Notes under the pieces: model-generated | Database searches by the model: none | What the model was told of the DNA's origin: nothing | What the model saw: only the letters and a program-made list of their open reading frames with translations | Made by a program: the position numbers and the translations under genes | Origin: Lachnocurva sp029100405 | GTDB taxonomy: Bacteria > Bacillota > Clostridia > Lachnospirales > Lachnospiraceae | Length of the DNA stretch: 64,000 bases | NCBI GenBank assembly: GCA_046263755.1 | Contig: JBJYZC010000015.1 | Location: 10,053-74,052 of the forward strand | Direction: 5' to 3' | Shown here: piece after piece, positions 7,819-15,280 of the stretch | Numbering within the stretch: the first letter of the stretch is position 1 | How the letters are laid out: each line of letters begins with the position of its first letter

Positions 7819-8174
7819 TTCTTGGTCGCGATGACATCCACGCCGGTTCCGCAGACGTTCTTCAGGATCACATCACCGATCTTCACCGGAGCCGGGACCT
7901 CGATGTCTTCAATTGCCTTGCAGCAGTCGAAGATCTTGCCCTTGGGAATATCTTCCTTGGTCTTGACCGAAACCATGGCCAGTTCGCCGCCGGTCACCCG
8001 AACCGAGGACGTTACCACACGCGTCGGATTGGTCACCTCTTTCCTGGCGTAGATGTCACCACGCTTGCAGGTATTCCCGGTCACATCTGTAACTTCGCCG
8101 TCCTTTAATGTCACTGTAATCTGACAGCCCATGGGGCAGCAGATACAAGTCAGGTTTTTCTTTTCTTCAGACAT
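7803..8174 (-). CDS. DUF1667 domain protein of the G3P oxidation module
   Basis: A 123-residue protein with an N-terminal four-Cys cluster (TCICCPMGCQITV), then GNTCKRGDIYARKEVTNPTR, and a C-terminal domain ending KNVGVK. DUF1667 proteins accompany GlpA-like dehydrogenases in clostridia and are presumed metal/Fe-S electron-transfer partners; the role is not established. GAGGAGG precedes the ATG, which lies one base after the stop of the FAD oxidoreductase, implying tight coupling. Confidence 0.9.
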   Translation of the reverse strand: MSEEKKNLTCICCPMGCQITVTLKDGEVTDVTGNTCKRGDIYARKEVTNPTRVVTSSVRVTGGELAMVSVKTKEDIPKGKIFDCCKAIEDIEVPAPVKIGDVILKNVCGTGVDVIATKNVGVK

Positions 8175-8175
8175 C

Positions 8176-9438
8176 TTATGCCTCCTCGATCTTAAGCGTG
8201 ATCTCTTTCAAATCCGGATCTGCCAGAAGGTCCGCCTTCTTCAGGATGACCTGCTCCATCTCGCCCGGCGCGAAAATCTGCTTCTTCCGCCGTGCCACGC
8301 ACTTATCACCGAAGTAAGTGCAGACCGCTGCATTCTTATAAACCGCCCCGACACGGAAACGAACGGTCACGGTATCTTCCATTTCCTCCGGCCGTATAAA
8401 TTCCGGAACCGTATAGCGGACTCCATCGATCGGATTCAATTTTACCAGACGTTTTGCCTTCTTCTCGCCCTGAGAAATATAGACCGCAGCGTTTTTTCCT
8501 GCCTGCCCTGCTTCCTGGGATACAAAGTCAACGAGATCGTGTACATGGAGGACATTGCCGCAAGCGAAGATACCTTCGACATTGGTCTCCAAAGCATCAT
8601 TGACAACCGGACCTTTATGGAGGCGGGAAAGTTCGACGCCGGACTGGCGGGAGAGCTCATTCTCCGGCAGGAGACCGACAGAAAGAAGAAGAGTATCACA
8701 CTCATACCGTTCCTCGGTTCCCGGGATCGGCTTCATATGATCATCCACTTCTGCGATAGTAACCGCTTCGACACGTTCCTTGCCTTCAATGTCAACCACA
8801 GTATGAGACAGTTTCAGAGGAATTCCAAAGTCATCCAGGCACTGAACAATATTCCGCTTCAGACCGCCGGAATAAGGCATGATCTCAGCAACAACCTTTA
8901 CCTCGGCACCTTCCAGAGTCATACGGCGGGCCATAATAAGACCGATATCTCCGGAGCCCAGGATCACAACCTTCTTACCAGGCATATAGCCTTCGATATT
9001 GACCAGGCGCTGCGCCGTACCGGCAGAATAGATGCCTGCAGGGCGATAGCCCGGGATATTCAAAGCTCCCCGCGGACGTTCCCGGCAGCCCATAGCCAGG
9101 ATCACAGCCTTAGCCGGAATGACGAACATACCATCTTCCCGGTTCATGGCGGTGACCTTCTTATCCGGACTAATGTCCATGACCATGGTATTCAATTTAT
9201 AATCAATACCGCGCTCCACTACCTGATCGATATAGCGCTGGGCATATTCCGGTCCGGTCAGCTCTTCCTTAAAAGTATGGAGTCCGAATCCGTTATGGAT
9301 GCACTGATTCAGGATGCCACCCAGGCGGTCGTCCCGCTCAATAATCAGAATATCCTCGATGCCATTATCTCTTGCGGAAATAGCTGCTGCCAGTCCTGCA
9401 GGGCCTCCGCCTACAATTACAAGATCATAGTTTTTCAT
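8176..9438 (-). CDS. NAD(P)/FAD-dependent oxidoreductase of the G3P module
   Basis: A 420-residue two-dinucleotide-fold flavoprotein. The N-terminal FAD motif is VGGGPAGLAAAISA. C(I/V)xxC-like residues appear in LNQCIHNGFGLH, and the second nucleotide fold is VVILGSGDIGLIMARR near residue 150. ACGNVLHVHDLVDFV is the FAD-binding C-terminal motif, and a lysine-rich tail domain follows. It lies between the GlpA-type dehydrogenase and DUF1667 genes and probably passes electrons from glycerol-3-phosphate oxidation to an acceptor. The exact acceptor is unknown. Confidence 0.88.
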   Translation of the reverse strand: MKNYDLVIVGGGPAGLAAAISARDNGIEDILIIERDDRLGGILNQCIHNGFGLHTFKEELTGPEYAQRYIDQVVERGIDYKLNTMVMDISPDKKVTAMNREDGMFVIPAKAVILAMGCRERPRGALNIPGYRPAGIYSAGTAQRLVNIEGYMPGKKVVILGSGDIGLIMARRMTLEGAEVKVVAEIMPYSGGLKRNIVQCLDDFGIPLKLSHTVVDIEGKERVEAVTIAEVDDHMKPIPGTEERYECDTLLLSVGLLPENELSRQSGVELSRLHKGPVVNDALETNVEGIFACGNVLHVHDLVDFVSQEAGQAGKNAAVYISQGEKKAKRLVKLNPIDGVRYTVPEFIRPEEMEDTVTVRFRVGAVYKNAAVCTYFGDKCVARRKKQIFAPGEMEQVILKKADLLADPDLKEITLKIEEA

Positions 9439-9450
9439 GACGGTCCCTCC

Positions 9451-10884
9451 TCAGACTCTCTTATTATAGCCAATGACGATCTTACTCTTGCCACCCGACT
9501 TCGTGACATCAAAAGCGCTCATAGGAACTTCCCGCTCCAGAATTTCCATGGTCCTCGGGCTGCAGAAACCAGCCTGACAACGGCCCATACCAGCCCGGGT
9601 CCTTCTCTTGACACCGTCCAGAGAACGGGCGCCCAGAGTCCGGTGAATGGAGTCCAGGATCTGACCCTCAGTGATCATTTCACAGCGGCAGATGATCTGA
9701 CCATAAGCCGGATTCTTCTTGATCAATTCGTTTCTTTCTTCCAGAGAAAGCGTGGACGGATCCAGAATTCCCTTTCTCTTGCCGTTGAAGTTCGGATTCT
9801 TCAAAAGTCCTAACTTCTCTGCCACCATGTCGGAGAGATACTCACCGATGGCCGGTGCACTGGAAAGTCCCGGAGACTCGATCCCGAGTGCATTGAAGAA
9901 ATTCGGAGCATCCTCTGCCTCGCCGAGCACAAAGTCGCCGCCCTCTTCATGAGCACGAAGTCCGGCAAAGCTTGTGATGACTTCATAGAAAGGAATATTC
10001 TTGACAGACAGCGCAGCGGTCTTTGTAAGGAAATCCAGACCGTCGCCGGTGGTATTGATCCCTTCCTTATTGTCAATATCCTCAGCAGTTGGTCCGACGA
10101 TCAGGTTTCCATGAACGGTCGGACTTACCAGGACGCCTTTTCCCATCTTGGAAGGAAGCTGGAAAACAGTCCTTGAAACATGACTGCCTGCGGTCTTATC
10201 CAGAAGTTTATACTGACCGCGGCGGGGGATGATGTGATACTTATGAGCCGAAACCATATTGTTGATGGTATCTGCATAGACACCGGCCGCATTGACAACA
10301 GCCTTTGCCTCTACTGTTTTCCCATCCGTTTCGATCCGGTAGTGATCCCCGGTTCGCTCTACATTTGTTACCCGTGTATTCAAGAAAAATTCAACACCGT
10401 TGTCTGCAGCGTTTTCCGCCAGTGCAATGGTCAGATTGAAGGGACATACAATAGCGCCGGTCGGAGCATAGAGGGCTTTCACCACATCATCTGCCAGATT
10501 GGGCTCCATTTCCTTTAACTCCTTCTCTTCCAGGATCCGGATGCCCTTGACGCCATTCTCGCGGCCCTGCTCTGCCAGCTGATCCAGGAGGCTGGCATCC
10601 TGCTCTCGGGTCGCAACAACGAGAGATCCGTTCCGGCGATAAGGAAAATCCAGTTCCTTCGACAGATCTTCCATCATTTCCGAACCGCGCACATTCATCT
10701 TTGCCTTTAAGGAACCCGGGTGCGCGTCATATCCGGCATGAACAATGGCGCTGTTCGCCTTGGACGTACCGTCACACACATCTTCTTCCCGTTCAATGAC
10801 ACAGGCCTTGACCTGGTAACGCGACAGATAACGCGCGATCGCAGATCCGGTAACGCCGGCCCCGATGATTGCTACATCATACAT
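9451..10884 (-). CDS. GlpA-type glycerol-3-phosphate dehydrogenase
   Basis: A 477-residue FAD enzyme of the GlpA/GlpD (DAO) superfamily. The N-terminal motif is IIGAGVTGSAIARYLSRY. The DAO body follows, then a C-terminal BFD-like [2Fe-2S] domain with cysteines in ICRCEMITEG and GRCQAGFCSP. The Fe-S tail and partners indicate the anaerobic G3P to dihydroxyacetone-phosphate route. AAGGAGG lies 7 nt from the ATG. It is first in the operon, behind a leader terminator that the GlpP gene product at 14.2 kb could control. L-2-hydroxyglutarate oxidase paralogy is an alternative reading. Confidence 0.85.
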   Translation of the reverse strand: MYDVAIIGAGVTGSAIARYLSRYQVKACVIEREEDVCDGTSKANSAIVHAGYDAHPGSLKAKMNVRGSEMMEDLSKELDFPYRRNGSLVVATREQDASLLDQLAEQGRENGVKGIRILEEKELKEMEPNLADDVVKALYAPTGAIVCPFNLTIALAENAADNGVEFFLNTRVTNVERTGDHYRIETDGKTVEAKAVVNAAGVYADTINNMVSAHKYHIIPRRGQYKLLDKTAGSHVSRTVFQLPSKMGKGVLVSPTVHGNLIVGPTAEDIDNKEGINTTGDGLDFLTKTAALSVKNIPFYEVITSFAGLRAHEEGGDFVLGEAEDAPNFFNALGIESPGLSSAPAIGEYLSDMVAEKLGLLKNPNFNGKRKGILDPSTLSLEERNELIKKNPAYGQIICRCEMITEGQILDSIHRTLGARSLDGVKRRTRAGMGRCQAGFCSPRTMEILEREVPMSAFDVTKSGGKSKIVIGYNKRV

Positions 10885-10917
10885 AGTGCTTCCTCCTTAG
10901 TGAACCCTCACAGGCAT

Positions 10918-10969
10918 AAAAAAAGCAAGGCAAATAAACCAGCTCTACTGCTGACTTATTTACCTTGCT
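10918..10969 (-). terminator. leader terminator of the G3P operon (candidate GlpP target)
   Basis: AGCAAGGCAAATAA (10924-10937) pairs with TTATTTACCTTGCT (10956-10969), one G-U pair, with an 18-nt loop. U7 (10918-10924) follows on the minus strand. It sits between the promoter and the ribosome site of the first gene, so transcription must read through it. In Bacillus, GlpP bound to glycerol-3-phosphate antiterminates such leaders in front of glpD and glpFK. Confidence 0.75.
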
Positions 10970-11007
10970 CAAATCTCCTGGTAATCAATATTCTCTTGAC
11001 AAGAGTT

Positions 11008-11036
11008 ACTATAGCACGCCCGAAATCAGATCTCAA
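11008..11036 (-). promoter_or_regulatory. promoter of the G3P operon
   Basis: Minus strand TTGAGA (11031-11036), 17-bp spacer, TATAGT (11008-11013). A perfect palindrome CTCTTGACAAGAG (10993-11005) overlaps the expected start of transcription and may be an operator. 11037-11212 shows no gene. Confidence 0.6.
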
Positions 11037-11212
11037 GCGATGGAAGAAAACTCAAAGAATATTTCTCGTTTTTTATGGAAAGTGCACAAATTATCTCTGC
11101 ATGTTTTGTGAGGATTATCTGGCATCACACGCGTCCTTCCATACATCTGACCGGCTTGCATTGACGGATCAAACGGGCTGGTCTTCTGCCAGCCTTGGAT
11201 CTGTCAGGGTTC

Positions 11213-12805
11213 TCACTTCTTGATCAAAAGAGACTTACCTGTCATTTCCTTCGGCTGAGGCAGATCCATGATCTGAAGCAGAGTCGGAGCGATATCGCAG
11301 AGACGTCCGCCCTCGCGAAGGGTATAAGAAGGATCATAATTATAGAGAATGAAGGGAACCGGGTTCGTGGTATGCGCGGTATGAGGCGCATTGGTTTCCT
11401 TATTCCACATCTGCTCAGCATTACCGTGGTCTGCACAGATGAAGAGAACGCCGTTCATCTTCTTTACAGCCTCGACGGCTCCGCCGACACATCCGTCAAC
11501 TCTCTCAACAGCCTTGATCGCAGCATCCAGCTTTCCGGTATGACCAACCATGTCCGGATTTGCAAAGTTAATAATGATAACATCATATTTTCCGGAAGTG
11601 ATGGCTGCATCCAGCTTCTCGGAAACTTCCGGAGCGCTCATCTCCGGCTGGAGATCATAGGTTGCAACCTTCGGGGAATTGACCAGAGTCCGGTCCTCGC
11701 CCTTATTCGGTTCCTCAACACCGCCATTGAAGAAGAAGGTAACATGGGCGTACTTCTCGGTCTCGGCAATACGAAGCTGATGCAGACCGAGGTTTGCCAG
11801 ATACTCACCCAAGGTATTCTTGATCACTTCCTGCTTGAAAGCAACCAGCTTATTGGGAACATCTTCTTCATAGTCCTTGAAGCAAACGTAAACCACAGGG
11901 ATATAACCCTTCGGGCGCTTCAGAGACTTGATGCATTTGTTATCGGAAGGATCCCCTGCCATTGCCTCAATATCGGCATCCTTGTAGCAGAAAGCCTTGG
12001 TGAGCTCACGTGCGCGGTCCGGACGGAAGTTGAAGAAGATAATGGAATCATTTTCTTTTACCGTAGCAATCGGGCTTCCGTCCTCTTTGGTGATGACGGT
12101 CGGGATCACAAACTCATCGGTAACACCATTATCATAAGATGCCTGCATAGCATGAATCGGATCAGTATCCTTATTCCCTTCGCCCAGAACCAACATGTCA
12201 TAAGACTTCTGGATACGATCCCAGTTATTATCACGATCCATAGAATAATAACGACCGGACAGGGAAGCCACCTTGCCGACGCCGATCTCCTTCATCTTGT
12301 CGAGAAGCTGCTGGAGATAATCCTTACCGGAAGCAGGGGGCGTATCACGGCCATCAAAGAAGGGATGAACGTAAACCCGCTCGAAATTCTGCTGCTTGCA
12401 GAGCTCCAGGATCGCATATAGATGCGTAATATGGCTGTGAACACCACCATCGGAAAGAAGGCCCCATACATGAAGGTCAGAGTTCTTCTCTTTGCAGTTC
12501 TGAATTGCATAAAGAAGTTCTTCATTCTTAAAGAAGTCACCATCTTCAATCGACTTGGTGATCTTGGTCAGATCCTGATAGATGATCCGGCCGGAGCCGA
12601 TATTCATATGGCCAACCTCGGAGTTACCCATCTGACCATCCGGCAGACCAACTGCCAGGCCGGAAGCATAACCCTTAACGAAAGGATATTCCTTTTCAAG
12701 TTTATCAATCACCGGAGTCTTTGCCAGATAAACGGCATTGTTTTCATGCTCGTCTGAAAGGCCAAAACCGTCCAGTACCATAAGAACAACTGGTTTCTGT
12801 CTCAT
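11213..12805 (-). CDS. gpmI: 2,3-bisphosphoglycerate-independent phosphoglycerate mutase
   Basis: A 530-residue iPGM interconverting 3- and 2-phosphoglycerate with two metal ions. VLMVLDGFG opens the phosphatase domain. The phosphoserine-forming GNSEVGHMNIG is near residue 60, FDGRDTPP near 145, and the metal motifs NFANPDMVGHTG and ADHGNAEQM are near the C-terminus. Length matches the family. The ATG at 12805 has AAGGAG at good spacing, while the ATG at 12814 abuts the ribosome site. It is monocistronic. Confidence 0.96.
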   Translation of the reverse strand: MRQKPVVLMVLDGFGLSDEHENNAVYLAKTPVIDKLEKEYPFVKGYASGLAVGLPDGQMGNSEVGHMNIGSGRIIYQDLTKITKSIEDGDFFKNEELLYAIQNCKEKNSDLHVWGLLSDGGVHSHITHLYAILELCKQQNFERVYVHPFFDGRDTPPASGKDYLQQLLDKMKEIGVGKVASLSGRYYSMDRDNNWDRIQKSYDMLVLGEGNKDTDPIHAMQASYDNGVTDEFVIPTVITKEDGSPIATVKENDSIIFFNFRPDRARELTKAFCYKDADIEAMAGDPSDNKCIKSLKRPKGYIPVVYVCFKDYEEDVPNKLVAFKQEVIKNTLGEYLANLGLHQLRIAETEKYAHVTFFFNGGVEEPNKGEDRTLVNSPKVATYDLQPEMSAPEVSEKLDAAITSGKYDVIIINFANPDMVGHTGKLDAAIKAVERVDGCVGGAVEAVKKMNGVLFICADHGNAEQMWNKETNAPHTAHTTNPVPFILYNYDPSYTLREGGRLCDIAPTLLQIMDLPQPKEMTGKSLLIKK

Positions 12806-12883
12806 TTGTTCCATCTCCTTATTTCTAGTTGGTTGACATCTGTCAACAATTTATAGTTTAAGAAATATTTCAATTCCTCCTGA

Positions 12884-12912
12884 ATTATAGATGATAGATT
12901 TTACCCTGTCTA
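12884..12912 (-). promoter_or_regulatory. gpmI promoter and leader hairpin
   Basis: Minus strand TAGACA (12907-12912), 17-bp spacer, consensus TATAAT (12884-12889). The leader contains the 7-bp inverted repeat GTTGACA/TGTCAAC (12832-12847), next to the gpmI ribosome site. Confidence 0.55.
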
Positions 12913-12981
12913 TAAGCATGAGGTCCAAGAAATAGGCGGATTGTCTTAAATTTTTATGAAAAATACAGACCAAAGGCATAG

Positions 12982-13152
12982 TCAGAGAAACTGATTTGTC
13001 TTCGGATCATAGTTGTAATTCACAGAGGCCAGCCGGTCGATGATCTCCTGAACCGAAACTCCCTCTGCCGAGCAGAAATCATCCAGGCTGGAATAATGAT
13101 CTCTCAGCTGCGTGTTGACATAACTCAATAACATAATCGGATCCTTAGGCAT
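12982..13152 (-). CDS. DUF4250 protein
   Basis: A 56-residue protein beginning MPKDPIMLLSYVNTQLRDHY, a hallmark of DUF4250, a small family of clostridia with unknown function. The middle looks like a short helix-turn-helix (LDDFCSAEGVSVQEIIDRL) and the end is NYDPKTNQFL. AAGGAAAG lies before the ATG; a GTG 6 codons upstream would place that site inside the gene. It is directly downstream of murI on the same strand. Confidence 0.85.
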   Translation of the reverse strand: MPKDPIMLLSYVNTQLRDHYSSLDDFCSAEGVSVQEIIDRLASVNYNYDPKTNQFL

Positions 13153-13173
13153 TACTCTTTCCTTTCTCACGGA

Positions 13174-13209
13174 TGCTTGCGCTTATTCTTGCGCTTATGC
13201 TTGCGCTTA
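13174..13209. repeat. 12-bp tandem repeat between murI and the DUF4250 gene
   Basis: Three units of (T)(G/T)CTTGCGCTTA at 13174, 13186 and 13198, between the murI stop and the next ribosome site. Confidence 0.75.
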
Positions 13210-13231
13210 TTCTCCAGTATTCTTCTTAGTC

Positions 13232-14098
13232 TTAGCCCTGACGTAAAAGTTTCTCGCAAAGTGCCATCTTGGTCTTTGTCGGAGCACTGTTTTGGAAAAC
13301 GACTCTTCCGACCCGATCCTGATCCTCTCGCTCCAGGCCGGCCGCCCGGATCCTCCGGTGCAGCTCCCTGGCCGTTCCTCTTGCACCATCGTAAATCTTC
13401 ACCCGGTCTCCAAGGACCTTTTCGATATCGGATCGTACGAAAGGATAATGAGTACAGCCCAAAACGACCGCATCCACAGGATGTTCCATATACTCCCAGA
13501 GAAGCTGGCGAAGAAAATCCCGCACCGCCTTCGTGCCTGCTTTCCCTTTCTCCACAAATTCCATCAGCCCGGCGCAAGGCAGGGGAATGATCTCTGCCTG
13601 ATCTTCGAAACGTCCCATCAGTTTCTGAAACTTTTCTTCCCGAATGGTCATCGGCGTCGCCATCACAAGAACTCTTCCACCCGGATTTTCCATCACAGCC
13701 GGCTTGACTGCAGGTTCGATGCCGACGATCGGCAGGTCGGGATGGGCCTGACGAAGAGCGCGTACTGCTGCCGATGTAGCAGTATTGCAGGCAATGGCAA
13801 CTGCCTTTACCCCCTCTTTTCGAAATTCGTCCACATGAGCGAATGTCAGTGCACGTACTTCTTCCTTGGTCTTCGTTCCATAAGGCGCATTCTTCGAGTC
13901 GCCATAGAAAAGGAAATCTTCCCAGGGCATCTCCTTTACCATCTCACGAAGAACACTGATCCCGCCGACGCCCGAATCAAAAACAGCGATCGGATGATCT
14001 TTTTCAGGTTCTTTCGCAAGATCTCCGAAGCTTTTCATATCTTCTGAGATACAAATGTTCTTTTTTGACTTTTCTTCTTCAGATTGCATATAATTCAT
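13232..14098 (-). CDS. murI: glutamate racemase
   Basis: Converts L- to D-glutamate for peptidoglycan. The racemase body starts at HPIAVFDSGVGGISVLREM. The two catalytic cysteines are in AIACNTATSAAV and VLGCTHYP, and YGDSKNAPYG is the substrate loop. The N-terminus has 30-45 extra residues compared with typical MurI. Start choice is uncertain: the ATG at 14098 has AGGG upstream, an ATG at 14131 has no ribosome site, and an internal ATG (MKSFG) is possible. Confidence 0.93.
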   Translation of the reverse strand: MNYMQSEEEKSKKNICISEDMKSFGDLAKEPEKDHPIAVFDSGVGGISVLREMVKEMPWEDFLFYGDSKNAPYGTKTKEEVRALTFAHVDEFRKEGVKAVAIACNTATSAAVRALRQAHPDLPIVGIEPAVKPAVMENPGGRVLVMATPMTIREEKFQKLMGRFEDQAEIIPLPCAGLMEFVEKGKAGTKAVRDFLRQLLWEYMEHPVDAVVLGCTHYPFVRSDIEKVLGDRVKIYDGARGTARELHRRIRAAGLEREDQDRVGRVVFQNSAPTKTKMALCEKLLRQG

Positions 14099-14227
14099 AA
14101 AAATAGACCCTGTTAAAAGCCTGCCATTCATTAATGATTACATATGGTTTCGTTGCTTCGCGGCTCCCACCGGCAAGCCGTTTCACGGGCCTTATTGTAG
14201 CACCACGCGAAAAGGAAAGGAAGAAGT

Positions 14228-14794
14228 ATGCAGCCAGATTTCAAAAACGCCCTGGAAGATACCCCGATCATCGCCGCGATCAAAGACGATAACGGTCTCC
14301 GTCGCTGTCTCAAAGGAGACAGCCGGATTATTTTTATTCTCTATGGGGATCTTTTGACCATCCCGGCTATCGTAGATCAGGTGAAGGATGCCGGGAAACT
14401 TGCCGTGGTCCACATTGATCTTGTCAATGGACTTCATCCCAGGGAAGTTGCCGTGGATTTTATCCACCGTTATACAAGAGCAGATGGTATTATTTCCACA
14501 AAATCCAACCTGATTGCGCGGGCAAAGGAACTCGGTATGTTCACTGTTATGCGCTTCTTTGTCATTGACTCCATGGCTTTTTCCAGTATGGAGCGGCAGA
14601 TTCGTTCCGTTCATCCGGATGTCATTGAAATGCTGCCTGCCCTGATGCCAAAGGTGATTCAAAAGGTCGTCTCTTTCGCCCATTGTCCTGTCATTGCCGG
14701 CGGACTGATCAGCGATAAGGAAGATGTACTCTCGGTCCTCAATGCCGGTGCAACCTGCATTTCCTCCACCAATCCGGCGGTATGGTTTCTTTGA
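14228..14794 (+). CDS. glpP: glycerol-3-phosphate-responsive antiterminator GlpP
   Basis: A 188-residue protein of the GlpP family: TPIIAAIKDDNGL at the start, DLLTIPAIVDQVKDAGK, VHIDLVNGL, DGIISTKSNLIARAK, and the phosphate-binding end PVIAGGLISDKEDV...GATCISST. In Bacillus it binds mRNA leaders of glycerol genes when G3P is present and prevents termination. A matching leader terminator is at 10918-10969, about 3.3 kb away on the other strand. The ribosome site is AGGAAG. It stands alone between two minus-strand genes. Confidence 0.93.
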   Translation: MQPDFKNALEDTPIIAAIKDDNGLRRCLKGDSRIIFILYGDLLTIPAIVDQVKDAGKLAVVHIDLVNGLHPREVAVDFIHRYTRADGIISTKSNLIARAKELGMFTVMRFFVIDSMAFSSMERQIRSVHPDVIEMLPALMPKVIQKVVSFAHCPVIAGGLISDKEDVLSVLNAGATCISSTNPAVWFL

Positions 14795-14809
14795 TGATAC
14801 TGTAATCAA

Positions 14810-15262
14810 TCATTTCACCACATCCTGCGAATCCAAAATCAGAGTGAATGGTCCCTCATTGGTCAGACTGACCTGCATATCTGCTCCGAAGATCCCCTTT
14901 TCAACGATCGGTACTCTCTCTTTGCATTTTGAAAGAATATGTTCATAAATCTCTTCTGCCTCCCCGGGTTCCTTGGCCTGAAGGAAATTGGGCCGATTGC
15001 CGTGATGGCAGTCTGCATAGAGGGTAAATTGTGAAATCAAAAGAAGGCTGCCATTCACATCCGAAAGAGAACGGTTGGTCTTCCCGTTTTCATCCGGCAG
15101 GATCCGAAGTTTCAGCATCTTTTCCACCATTTTATCTGCGATTTCGATGGTATCTTCCCGACCGATGCCAAGAAGGACAAGAAATCCCCGGCCTATTTTT
15201 CCCACGATCTCATGGTCAACTGCCACTTCAGCTTTTGAACAAACCTGTATTACAAAACGCAT
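14810..15262 (-). CDS. dtd: D-aminoacyl-tRNA deacylase
   Basis: A 150-residue DTD that removes D-amino acids (and Gly from tRNA-Ala) from charged tRNAs. The signature SQFTLYAD is near residue 78 and the C-terminal NEGPFTLIL (canonical NxGPxT) near 138; both line the active site. GGGAGG precedes the ATG. The length is standard. Confidence 0.95.
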   Translation of the reverse strand: MRFVIQVCSKAEVAVDHEIVGKIGRGFLVLLGIGREDTIEIADKMVEKMLKLRILPDENGKTNRSLSDVNGSLLLISQFTLYADCHHGNRPNFLQAKEPGEAEEIYEHILSKCKERVPIVEKGIFGADMQVSLTNEGPFTLILDSQDVVK

Positions 15263-15280
15263 ATTTTCGCCCTCCCCGCC

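Noticed and set aside
8131..9813. A 560-codon plus-strand frame
   Set aside because: It lies antisense to two well-recognised flavoprotein/DUF1667 genes, has no domain I recognise and no ribosome site; it is a shadow of their codon bias.
11195..12421. A 408-codon plus-strand frame opposite gpmI
   Set aside because: Its complement is an unmistakable GpmI with all metal motifs, and the antisense product has no recognisable family pattern.
12806..12880. TTG-initiated leader frame before gpmI after an AGGAGG
   Set aside because: Spacing between AGGAGG and TTG is only 2 nt and there is no ATG; chance is more likely.
13167..13577. A 136-codon minus-strand frame with KRKHKRKNKRKH
   Set aside because: It is out of frame with murI and its basic tail is only the 12-bp repeat.
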